Shown here: in pieces, positions 12,394-18,845 of the stretch
Numbering within the stretch: position 1 is the stretch's first letter
How the letters are laid out: each line of letters starts with the position of its first letter
IMG/VR virus record: IMGVR_UViG_3300036985_001916
Location: 1-37,307 of that record
Direction: 5' to 3' (one strand)
Length of the DNA: 37,307 bases
Source of the DNA: a virus
Notes under the pieces: model-generated
Told to the model about the DNA's origin: nothing
The model's input: the letters and a program-made list of their open reading frames with translations, nothing else
Database searches by the model: none
Program-made: the position numbers and the translations under genes

Positions 12394-12443
12394 GCGCGTG
12401 TTCGAGCGTGTTCGAGCGTATTGACACAGGAGTGAACCGATGA
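12390..12443 (+). CDS. 17-codon coupling micro-ORF (uncertain)
   Basis: An ATG overlapping the previous stop by ATGA opens 17 codons that end in another ATGA overlap with the membrane-protein start at 12440. It includes a direct repeat of GCGTGTTCGA. It may serve only to carry ribosomes across the gap, because the AGGAG for the next gene lies inside it. Whether the peptide matters cannot be told. Confidence 0.3.
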   Translation: MSACSSVFERIDTGVNR

Positions 12444-12640
12444 GATGGACGTGGATGGGGTGGATCGCTGGTGTCTCCGTGACCGCATGGGTGGTGGGCG
12501 CGGTGGTGTATGCGTCATGGCTGAAACACGAAGCGCACAAAGCGCGTCGAGAGATGACACAGCGCAAGACATTGAATCGGATTGTCCAAGCCTCGATGCC
12601 GCCAGCGGCACCAGGCATCAACAGAAAGCGAGTGTCGTGA
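12440..12640 (+). CDS. Small single-pass membrane protein
   Basis: A 66-residue protein with one hydrophobic helix at about 5-27 (WMGWIAGVSVTAWVVGAVVYAS) and a basic cytoplasmic-type tail. AGGAG lies 7 bases upstream of the ATG. It is located among DNA-metabolism genes, not in the lysis cluster, so it is more likely a membrane accessory than a holin. Unknown function. The stop overlaps the next ATG (TGATG). Confidence 0.6.
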   Translation: MRWTWMGWIAGVSVTAWVVGAVVYASWLKHEAHKARREMTQRKTLNRIVQASMPPAAPGINRKRVS

Positions 12641-12837
12641 TGACGCTGTCGTGGATGAAAGACGATCACATCGTCCACTGGACGCCCCAACGGGCGCAAC
12701 AGGCCGAGCGCGAGATGCTCATTGCGGAGGGTCGGGTCATTGAACCCCATTACCTCTGGTCTGCCGTCGCGCAACAGCATGAAGCGGCAGCGGCGGTGAA
12801 CCGGGAACGAGCCAGTCGGGGGATTGATGAGGTATGA
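12640..12837 (+). CDS. Small helical protein, unknown
   Basis: A 65-residue protein from ATG 12640, which overlaps the previous stop; the longer frame from 12445 reads the membrane-protein gene out of frame and was rejected. It starts with a short strand (DDHIVHWTP), followed by two helices rich in Ala, Glu and Gln. No domain recognised. It overlaps the next gene by 11 bases. Confidence 0.55.
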   Translation: MTLSWMKDDHIVHWTPQRAQQAEREMLIAEGRVIEPHYLWSAVAQQHEAAAAVNRERASRGIDEV

Positions 12838-13468
12838 CCTGATCGGCCAACTGCCGCACCACCAGTATGTGCAGGTGGACACGGCGTTCACGCACAAGGC
12901 ACCAGAGGTATCCAGCACTCCTGCCGTGTGGTTCGGGCTGGTGAGTTATCCCGGTCGGGCCTGGGGCTGCACCGTGCTGTTGGAGTCGGGCGCGGTCTAC
13001 CGGAACCTGCCGCTCCACGCGCTGGCGCACACACCAAACGGGTTGCGCTTGCGGTGGGGGGTGCGACAAGCCCAGTACTGGGACTGCTACGGCTCCGGCT
13101 TTACCACCTTGTGCTACGACACGCTCAGGGGACTGGAATGCACCGTCAAGACCGCAGCGGGACGGCGGCGGGGCCAGTACGTCTGCACCGTCGCCCCCAT
13201 TGGGGATGCCTACAGTGCGGTGCCGTCGCAGGCCAAAGAACTGGTGCTGGTGGCGTTGATGAACGGGCGGTACACGATCCAGCCGACCGACCGTGTGGTG
13301 TTTAAAGACCCGTCCTTCACCGAGTGGCGGGGGTGGCCGCGTGGGTTGAAACGGCAAGAGGACACGTATTCGGCAGAAGTCGAGCAGCCCCTACGCACCC
13401 AAGGGATGAGCCGCGCCGACAGCCGCCGGGCGTTTAAAGAGGCGATTAAGGGAGAGACACCAGCATGA
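12827..13468 (+). CDS. Phage protein of unknown function
   Basis: A 213-residue protein starting at ATG 12827 (a TTG one codon earlier is possible), with a G-run upstream. Beta-rich N-terminal two-thirds (for example VWFGLVSYPGRAWGCTVLLE) with three well-spaced Trp, then a helical charged C-terminus containing MSRADSRRAFKEA. It recalls hypothetical proteins placed just before Dam methylases in phage genomes. No active site is visible. ATGA overlap with the Dam gene. Confidence 0.65.
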   Translation: MRYDLIGQLPHHQYVQVDTAFTHKAPEVSSTPAVWFGLVSYPGRAWGCTVLLESGAVYRNLPLHALAHTPNGLRLRWGVRQAQYWDCYGSGFTTLCYDTLRGLECTVKTAAGRRRGQYVCTVAPIGDAYSAVPSQAKELVLVALMNGRYTIQPTDRVVFKDPSFTEWRGWPRGLKRQEDTYSAEVEQPLRTQGMSRADSRRAFKEAIKGETPA

Positions 13469-13935
13469 AGAACGACCTGATGTTCTCGTCCAAGTCGGAC
13501 GAGTGGGCTACGCCGCAGGATGTGTTCAATCAGTTGAATGCCGAGTTCCGGTTCGATGTCGATCTGGCGGCGACTGCCGAGAACGCGAAGGTGCCGCACT
13601 TCTACACCAAAGAGAGGGATGCCCTGTCGATCAGTTGGTCGGGCGACTCGATACTCGACAACCTGCCGTGCGGCTGGCTGAACCCGCCCTATTCCCGTGG
13701 CTTGTGCGCCCGGTTCATTGCCAAGGCCGCAGAGGAGCGTCGGCAGGGCTTTATGACCGTGATGTTGCTTCCCGCCCGGACGGACACCAAGGCGTTCCAC
13801 ACGCACATCTACGACGCCAGCATCTGGCACCCACGGCAGGGTATCGACATACGATTGCTGCCGGGTCGTTTGAAGTTTAGTGGGAGCAGACACGCGGCAC
13901 CATTCCCGTCGATGGTGGTGGTGTTCGAACCATGA
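13465..13935 (+). CDS. dam: Phage DNA N-6-adenine methyltransferase (Dam type)
   Basis: A 156-residue enzyme of the phage Dam family (PF05869 type). It has the entry motif DEWATPQ (12-18), DVDLAA (31-36), the catalytic NPPYS (73-77), LLPARTDTKAFH (101-112) and the closing LLPGRLKF (131-138). It should transfer a methyl group from S-adenosylmethionine to adenine, probably in GATC, protecting phage DNA from restriction or marking origin DNA. The origin-like region contains five phased GATC sites at 1002-1049. Coupled by ATGA to both neighbours. Confidence 0.9.
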   Translation: MKNDLMFSSKSDEWATPQDVFNQLNAEFRFDVDLAATAENAKVPHFYTKERDALSISWSGDSILDNLPCGWLNPPYSRGLCARFIAKAAEERRQGFMTVMLLPARTDTKAFHTHIYDASIWHPRQGIDIRLLPGRLKFSGSRHAAPFPSMVVVFEP

Positions 13936-14237
13936 AGGTCTTGACCATCTACATCAGCGGCCCCATCAGCGGTCTGCCTGACGGCAACCGACCAGCCTTT
14001 GCAAGGATGGCCGCGACGTTGCGGTCGAAGGGCTGGGTGGTCGTGAACCCCCATGACCTGTTCACGGCAGACGCGGAGGAGAGTTGGGAGGGCTACATGC
14101 GGAAAGACCTTGCGGCCTTGCTCACCTGCACCCATATCGTTATGCTGCCGGAATGGGAACAGTCCAGAGGCGCACAGTTAGAGAAGCTGGTGGCCGACGC
14201 GGTCGGGATTCGGACGCTCGTCCTGCCGCACGATTGA
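13932..14237 (+). CDS. DUF4406 protein, nucleoside 2-deoxyribosyltransferase-like
   Basis: A 101-residue protein with YISGPISGLP at 7-16, a WVVVNPHDL segment near 35-43, and THIVMLPEWEQSRGAQLE near 67-84. These fit DUF4406, related to nucleoside 2-deoxyribosyltransferases and other N-glycosidic bond enzymes. Possible roles are nucleotide salvage or modified-base and NAD-type metabolism in infection; the substrate is not predictable. Coupled by ATGA to dam and by TTGA to the zinc micro-protein. Confidence 0.8.
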   Translation: MKVLTIYISGPISGLPDGNRPAFARMAATLRSKGWVVVNPHDLFTADAEESWEGYMRKDLAALLTCTHIVMLPEWEQSRGAQLEKLVADAVGIRTLVLPHD

Positions 14238-14356
14238 CGAAGAACGTCCCGCCGCGTGGCTGCCCAGACTGCCCCACCACCCATGACGGCGTGGCGGGGT
14301 ATCTGGTCTGTCCCGTCTGCGGGACGTTGTCGGTGGTGGTCTACAGCCCGATGTGA
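14234..14356 (+). CDS. 40-residue zinc-ribbon micro-protein
   Basis: Starts at TTG 14234 within the preceding TGA (TTGA overlap). Four cysteines in two CxxC pairs (Cys10/Cys13 and Cys26/Cys29) separated by 12 residues form a classic zinc ribbon with little else. It ends 16 bases inside the opposite-strand holin-like gene. Rare TTG start and short length keep confidence moderate, but the motif is clear. Confidence 0.5.
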   Translation: MTKNVPPRGCPDCPTTHDGVAGYLVCPVCGTLSVVVYSPM

Positions 14357-14514
14357 ACCGGGTCTTTGGTGACGGCGCGGAGGGCAATGTTGATGAGGCC
14401 CACCACAATGGCCGTTGTCTCCGGTGGCAGGGGAATGACGCCGCTCACCGCTGCCGCAATGGACAGCACCTGCATCCAGAAGGTCTTACTCTTGAAGAGG
14501 TTCTTCGGTTTCAT
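14341..14514 (-). CDS. Small holin-like membrane protein
   Basis: A 57-residue protein with a strong AAGGAG seven bases before ATG 14514. A basic start (MKPKNLFKSK) leads into a hydrophobic stretch TFWMQVLSIAAAVSGVIPL and a second one TTAIVVGLINIALRAV, that is two membrane helices with a short PPE turn. It is similar to small phage holins that begin K.LF.SKTFW. It would sit in the inner membrane and time lysis. It is the last gene of the late operon; other lysis genes lie at 16785-17478. Confidence 0.7.
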   Translation of the reverse strand: MKPKNLFKSKTFWMQVLSIAAAVSGVIPLPPETTAIVVGLINIALRAVTKDPVHIGL

Positions 14515-14523
14515 GCTGACTCC

Positions 14524-15096
14524 TTAGTCCAAGCCGAGTGCGGTACGCCATTCCGCACGATGTTTGTCGATGCTAGCGTCCAAGGTCATCCCCGCGAGGT
14601 AATCATACGTGGTGCGGCCAAACCACCGCCCCACCTGGCTGTCCGGCACCCGCCCGGCTTCGGCATAGTCCGCCCACAGGATCATCCCAATCTCGTCAAA
14701 GGCGGCATCTCCCGGATACGGCGGCAGTGCCTCCAGTTCCGGCGCGTCCTGATCAGGCGGGTCAGGCGCATAGACATGCTGATCGGCAGGGAGGACGCCA
14801 ATGGCATCCGCCTCAAACCGGTAGCTATCTGAGCCGGAGCCGGGAATGCAGTCCCACGACTCACGGGAGGGCATGGAGACGGCGACATCGTCTGACATCG
14901 GGCGTCCCCCACCCCCGTCCTTCACATGCCACTGGGGGTCTGGGACAGCGTTGTAGACCGGATGGCCCCAGTAGGCACACCCGACCACCCGCATCCAGAA
15001 GGCGTTGCGTTCATCCCGCGTGGAGGACGCGCCGAGGTTGTAGCCCTCGTCGTTGTGGATCCACTCGGCCATATCGACCAGTTCTTCAATGTTCAT
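14524..15096 (-). CDS. Late protein of unknown function
   Basis: A 190-residue acidic protein, starting MNIEELVDMAEWIHNDEGYN. It has Trp/Tyr-rich blocks, a Pro/Asp-rich linker (about 105-130) and a helical C-terminus. No family recognised and no signal peptide. It lies between the polyvalent protein and the holin-like gene, so it is a late product and may be a lysis, virion or packaged accessory protein. Confidence 0.65.
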   Translation of the reverse strand: MNIEELVDMAEWIHNDEGYNLGASSTRDERNAFWMRVVGCAYWGHPVYNAVPDPQWHVKDGGGGRPMSDDVAVSMPSRESWDCIPGSGSDSYRFEADAIGVLPADQHVYAPDPPDQDAPELEALPPYPGDAAFDEIGMILWADYAEAGRVPDSQVGRWFGRTTYDYLAGMTLDASIDKHRAEWRTALGLD

Positions 15097-15105
15097 GGTG
15101 TGTCC

Positions 15106-16788
15106 TCACTGATACCCCTGCGCTTGCAACTGCCGCGCTTCCAGTTCGTTAATCGCCCCCGCTGACAACGCACCCGCAATGCCGTATTTCTTCACAATAC
15201 TGATCTTGGTATCGTCAAACACGACGTAGTTGCGAGTGGACTGCGTTTTTTCAAGCGCGTCCAGCTCCTGCTGCCAATGGTCAAACGGAAGACCCTGGGC
15301 TTTCTCTCTTGCAATTCTGTCTTTTAAAAGACCAACGCGAAACGACGGCCCACGGGAGCCTTCGTCAAGATACTTAATGCCCTGAATACCCGCAGCACGT
15401 AAACCCTCTTCTGGGTCTTCGTCCATCCGAATCCTTCGCAGCGCATCGCCCATGTTTTCACCTTCTTGCGGCTGCAAGTAGGTGGGTAATTTCTGCCGCA
15501 CCTTCTCGCTCTGCTGGCTCAGGGGCGCATCCCAATCAAGGAAGTCCTCGGGATCGGCGTCGATGTTCACTTCATACATATGCCCACGGCCCTTGTTGAT
15601 CTGGCCTGTTGGGGCCGCTTTCACATGTTGCCACGAATCCATTAATTGCCGCATTTCGTCAGAGGTAGACTCCATCGCGTCAAGCCGTGCCGCGTATAAC
15701 TTCGCAGAGCCAAGATCGTCCATTTTGAGTGAATTGATGTAGCCCCACAGGTCTTGCACTCTATTGATTGCCTTGGGGTCATTGCGTATTTGCGCGGCTG
15801 ACACGACGGGCTTGCCCCCAACTTCAAACTGTGGCGCGAGGGCATTTCTATAGTCAGTAGCTACATTTTCGTTTTCCGCGAAATACAGCCCACGTAAATA
15901 AGACTGATTTCCTTCCCCCGTCCCGATCTTGCTCAGGCTGAACTGGTCGAAGTCATGCGGAGAGCCGTGAAAGGCTTTGATGCCCTGCTTGGCCTTAGGC
16001 GCATCCATTAAGTCTAGGGCCGACTCAAACTGTGCCTCATATTGTCCGGACAAATTGTAATCGCTTCGCACCTTGGCCGCGCTTCCGGATTCTTTTAACA
16101 TGTCGTGCGTCTGTTGCGTAACCTGACGGGCGTGTTCTGGTCGCATACCCTGTTTCTGGAGCGTCTCCACCACGTCGGAGTAGTCTTGAATCACCGACAC
16201 CGGGACATCCTGAACCCCCAGCGACTGAAGCGCACGTAGCCGGTGTTGACCCTCAATGACGTTGCCGTTCTGATCCACAATCAACCGCTCAATGTATCCA
16301 TCCTTAGATGACATCTGTTGGGCGATCTTGTTCACCTTTGCGGCGTCATCTGCCGCCGCCGACATGCCACCGCGTAAGGTGTCAATATTCACCGTGCGGT
16401 TGCCGACCGGGATACCGTAGTCAAAGTTGGCATCGGCTACATCACGCAACGATTCACGGGCCGCTTTGTATGGCAACTTCTTTGCGCCAGCCACGCCACG
16501 TAACGCCTTCACTCCGCCCACCAGCGGCATCCCTGCCGCCAGGAGTTCTCCCAGCAACGCCGCCCGGTTCCCCTCGTCACTCATCGGCAGACCCGTGAAG
16601 CCACCCACGCCAGCAACGCCACTCAACAGCGCGTTGCGGATCATGCCGCCAATGGAGTCTTCTGACGGAGCATAGTTCTTGGTATTGGGCAGGTTCGGCC
16701 CCTGCCACTCGCTCAGCATGTCCTCTGGCACCAGACGCGACGGCAGCAGCGCACTCATGGTTGGCGCTTTGGCTTGACGTTCGCTCAC
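15106..16788 (-). CDS. Polyvalent-type protein: ParB-like plus ADP-ribosyltransferase-like domains
   Basis: A 560-residue protein from GTG 16788 (GAGGAC upstream, GTGA overlap). Residues 45-100 are Gly/hydrophobic. A ParB/Srx-like core spans about 130-205, with the hallmark VIEGQHRLRAL at 177-187. From 271 a domain resembles the ADP-ribosyltransferases of phage polyvalent proteins: FHGSP (273-277), GLYFAENENVATDY (300-313), a DFLDWDAPL block (415-423), GIQGIKYLD (467-475) and YVVFDDTKISIV (521-532). Such multidomain proteins of phages and conjugative elements are thought to enter the host with the DNA and neutralise host factors. The ART half is visibly AT-richer than the ParB half. Active sites and delivery are unproven. 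Confidence 0.75.
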   Translation of the reverse strand: MSERQAKAPTMSALLPSRLVPEDMLSEWQGPNLPNTKNYAPSEDSIGGMIRNALLSGVAGVGGFTGLPMSDEGNRAALLGELLAAGMPLVGGVKALRGVAGAKKLPYKAARESLRDVADANFDYGIPVGNRTVNIDTLRGGMSAAADDAAKVNKIAQQMSSKDGYIERLIVDQNGNVIEGQHRLRALQSLGVQDVPVSVIQDYSDVVETLQKQGMRPEHARQVTQQTHDMLKESGSAAKVRSDYNLSGQYEAQFESALDLMDAPKAKQGIKAFHGSPHDFDQFSLSKIGTGEGNQSYLRGLYFAENENVATDYRNALAPQFEVGGKPVVSAAQIRNDPKAINRVQDLWGYINSLKMDDLGSAKLYAARLDAMESTSDEMRQLMDSWQHVKAAPTGQINKGRGHMYEVNIDADPEDFLDWDAPLSQQSEKVRQKLPTYLQPQEGENMGDALRRIRMDEDPEEGLRAAGIQGIKYLDEGSRGPSFRVGLLKDRIAREKAQGLPFDHWQQELDALEKTQSTRNYVVFDDTKISIVKKYGIAGALSAGAINELEARQLQAQGYQ

Positions 16789-17189
16789 TGCGCGTCCTCA
16801 ATGGTGATGGTGATCGGGTCACCCGCCGTCGTCGCTCGACGCAGATGCTCCATGACGTTCATCAACGCCAGCTTGCTCTCTTCGACACGGTCGTAGACGC
16901 GCACCCGACCTACCAACACACAGCCATGGGTATCCGCTTGTGTGTTCCCCGCATGAATGCGAATGCCCGTGAATCCTGGCACCGCCAACACTTCCGGCAG
17001 CACCTTCTGGAACCGCTGCGACAGCGACAACCGGACATCGTAACGACCGGCAGGAATGGCCGTCTCGCCGGGTATCTTGACGGCGCGCACGACATCTTCC
17101 AATGTCCAGCACGCGAACACCCCGTCGATCAACAGGATGCCCATCGTGGCCGCAGTGGTTGAGGGTTCCCGAATGACACGGAGGTTCAT
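16785..17189 (-). CDS. DUF5675-family protein, candidate cell-wall lytic enzyme
   Basis: A 134-residue protein matching DUF5675: an early GILLIDGVFACWTLED, then KIPGETAIPAGRYDVRL, and GFTGIRIHAGNTQADTHGCVLVG with His79, His88 and Cys90 as possible metal or catalytic residues. The family is frequent in phage lysis regions. No other endolysin candidate was found in this genome, so it may supply the wall-degrading step, but the biochemical activity is not established. Its ATG overlaps the stop of a 28-residue membrane peptide, and it is coupled to the polyvalent gene downstream. Confidence 0.7.
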   Translation of the reverse strand: MNLRVIREPSTTAATMGILLIDGVFACWTLEDVVRAVKIPGETAIPAGRYDVRLSLSQRFQKVLPEVLAVPGFTGIRIHAGNTQADTHGCVLVGRVRVYDRVEESKLALMNVMEHLRRATTAGDPITITIEDAQ

Positions 17190-17272
17190 AACTCAGCCCA
17201 CAGACTCAGGAGCGGCCCCAGCGCGAAACAGCAGCCCAAGGTAAAGAGGGCGCACAAGAGCGGCACCGTCAC
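17186..17272 (-). CDS. 28-residue hydrophobic micro-protein in lysis cluster
   Basis: A GTG-started frame that begins inside the stop of the XhlA-like gene (GTGA overlap) and ends inside the start of the DUF5675 gene (ATGA overlap), filling the gap exactly. The peptide is one hydrophobic segment (VPLLCALFTLGCCFALGPLL) with three Cys and a short acidic end. No proper lipobox. A tiny holin, pinholin-like or spanin-like helper is possible. Evidence is the double coupling and the membrane profile. Confidence 0.5.
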   Translation of the reverse strand: MTVPLLCALFTLGCCFALGPLLSLWAEL

Positions 17273-17478
17273 CGCATGACCCAATAGATGGTTGCCGCGA
17301 CCACCGCTGACAACGCACTAATGGCAATGGCGTTGATGCGACCACTACGGTCAGCCAGCACGGCAATTTCCCGTTCGCTGGTGCGGGTGCGCCCATTCAG
17401 GGTATCTAGTCGTGTGTGAATGCCCTTCAAGGCATCCATCACCGCTGCGTGGCGCTCGTCCAATACTTGGTCGTCCAT
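17269..17478 (-). CDS. XhlA/holin-like membrane protein
   Basis: A 69-residue protein with an N-terminal amphipathic coiled-coil part (ALKGIHTRLDTLNGRTRTSE) and a single C-terminal membrane helix (INAIAISALSAVVAATIYWV). This is the layout of XhlA-type hemolysin/holin helpers common in phages. It lies directly upstream of a 28-residue membrane peptide and the DUF5675 gene, consistent with a lysis cassette. No strong ribosome site is seen at the ATG. Confidence 0.65.
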   Translation of the reverse strand: MDDQVLDERHAAVMDALKGIHTRLDTLNGRTRTSEREIAVLADRSGRINAIAISALSAVVAATIYWVMR

Positions 17479-17508
17479 GGCACTACTGGAAGAAAAGCAG
17501 AAAGGCGA

Positions 17509-17937
17509 TCATGCGTTGGCCAACGCCATGAGGTCAGACTTAATGTCCGCCGCACGGGCAGCAGTGACAATGCCCTTGGCGACTAAGCCGCTCATCAGTG
17601 CCGCGAACTGTGGGTCGGCGAGGTCGATCTGCGAAGCAAGTTGGAACTGTGCCATGCCCCACACGACATCCGGGTCAACGCTGGTCGTGGCGATCTGCCA
17701 TTCAGTAGCGGTCAGCACACTGATGACCTGTGACGGCGTGACGATGGTTCGCACGATCACAGGCGCAGGGCCGAAGGTGTCTGTGGCTATGTCGTAGGTC
17801 ATCCCCACGACTGCCTCTGGCCGATCCGTGACATCCACGAATATCCATGTGGCATCAGGCGGAACAGGCATCCCGCCGCTGCCGCTCCATTCGCTCTGTG
17901 CGATGCCGGTGCCGTTCTTAATCTGTAGTTGTCGCAT
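17509..17937 (-). CDS. Tail-fibre-associated protein, unknown
   Basis: A 142-residue protein encoded directly after the fibre-tip gene. Its beta-rich N-terminal half has a VPPDATWIFVDVTDRPEAV segment. Its helical C-terminus, with a DPQFAALMSGLVAKGIVTAA segment, resembles the C-terminal helices of small fibre-linked or fibre-assembly proteins. The position fits a chaperone or a minor fibre part, but there is no direct evidence. Confidence 0.6.
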   Translation of the reverse strand: MRQLQIKNGTGIAQSEWSGSGGMPVPPDATWIFVDVTDRPEAVVGMTYDIATDTFGPAPVIVRTIVTPSQVISVLTATEWQIATTSVDPDVVWGMAQFQLASQIDLADPQFAALMSGLVAKGIVTAARAADIKSDLMALANA

Positions 17938-17938
17938 T

Positions 17939-18487
17939 TTAGTAAAACTCCAAGTAGCTGTATCTGACGATGGTACTATTCGACGCGAACTGTCGAGATG
18001 CCGTAATGGTCGTACTGTTCGTTAATGCCAATCGACCATACATAGCTGTTGGAGTGCCGTCACTTGTGGTGTTGCCGATACAGGTGAGGAAAGTCTTACT
18101 CGTGTTGACGGATGAAATAGTGGCAGTGGCAGAACCGACACTGGCCATGTTGATACTTCCAGAGCCAGCCGACTTTATAAAACCCGGCACAAACTCTAAA
18201 ACACAAAATGAGCAAGTATTTCCAGTACCCTGACATGAAAAGGTAATTACTGTGGAACTTGTAAAGGTAATAGCGCCAAATCCAGAAACGGTCGCTGTGT
18301 TATCACCACAGTCGCTTCCAAGCCAGAACAGAATCGAGTTTTCAACAGCTACTGCGGAAATTGTCGCAGTGCTACCGCCGTTCGTGATTGTTCCGTACTG
18401 AATACTTTTAACCGCAGAAGACTGGCCCCACATAGAGACCATCCCGCCCATTGCCTGAGGCCCGATAAGATTACGTTGGCGTCTCAT
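17939..18487 (-). CDS. Ser/Thr-rich fibre-tip-like protein, AT-rich gene
   Basis: A 182-residue protein, almost all short beta strands rich in Ser, Thr, Gly and Asn (for example GSATATISSVNTSKTFLTCI), starting with a basic MRRQRN. This is a common look for trimeric tail-fibre tips and receptor-binding parts. Its DNA is noticeably more AT-rich (about 40-45% GC in places) than flanking genes, as expected for an exchanged host-range module. It follows the main fibre gene and two small beta proteins. Confidence 0.6.
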   Translation of the reverse strand: MRRQRNLIGPQAMGGMVSMWGQSSAVKSIQYGTITNGGSTATISAVAVENSILFWLGSDCGDNTATVSGFGAITFTSSTVITFSCQGTGNTCSFCVLEFVPGFIKSAGSGSINMASVGSATATISSVNTSKTFLTCIGNTTSDGTPTAMYGRLALTNSTTITASRQFASNSTIVRYSYLEFY

Positions 18488-18488
18488 C

Positions 18489-18836
18489 TCAGGAGATCCT
18501 GTTGACGTACCCGTTGATCAGGATCACGTTGGCGGTAGCGGCGAACGCCTTGACCACTAACGAATTGGTCAGGCAGAGTCCAGGCACGACCATCAGGTAG
18601 CCGCTCTCCGCAGGGATGGTCACTTCGATAAGACCATCCGGTGCGGTGGCTTCACCCCACTCGATGGTGAGCTTTCTGGCCGTGGTGTCAGAATTGACCG
18701 CCCACAGCCATATTTCATCAAGCGCCGTGGCTGATGCGGTATGGATGGTGGTGCCAGCGGTCGCGGTCGCCACGACCTTGATCTGCTTGCCGTTTGTGCT
18801 GCCGCTGAGAACAACTTTGGTAAACGTGGTGGCCAT
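18489..18836 (-). CDS. Small beta-rich virion protein
   Basis: A 115-residue protein with alternating hydrophobic strands (KQIKVVATATAGTTIHTA, DEIWLWAVNSD, SGYLMVVPGL), a compact beta-sandwich look. The C-terminal segment LVVKAFAATANVILINGYVN resembles small spike-base or decoration proteins of phages. Sits between the fibre gene and its tip-like gene, so probably part of the tail tip. Function inferred from fold impression and place. Confidence 0.6.
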   Translation of the reverse strand: MATTFTKVVLSGSTNGKQIKVVATATAGTTIHTASATALDEIWLWAVNSDTTARKLTIEWGEATAPDGLIEVTIPAESGYLMVVPGLCLTNSLVVKAFAATANVILINGYVNRIS

Positions 18837-18845
18837 AATGTGACT

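Noticed and set aside
12390-12443. Promoter based on the TTGACA at about 12420
   Set aside because: No acceptable -10 follows at 16-18 bp and the site is inside a tightly coupled operon.
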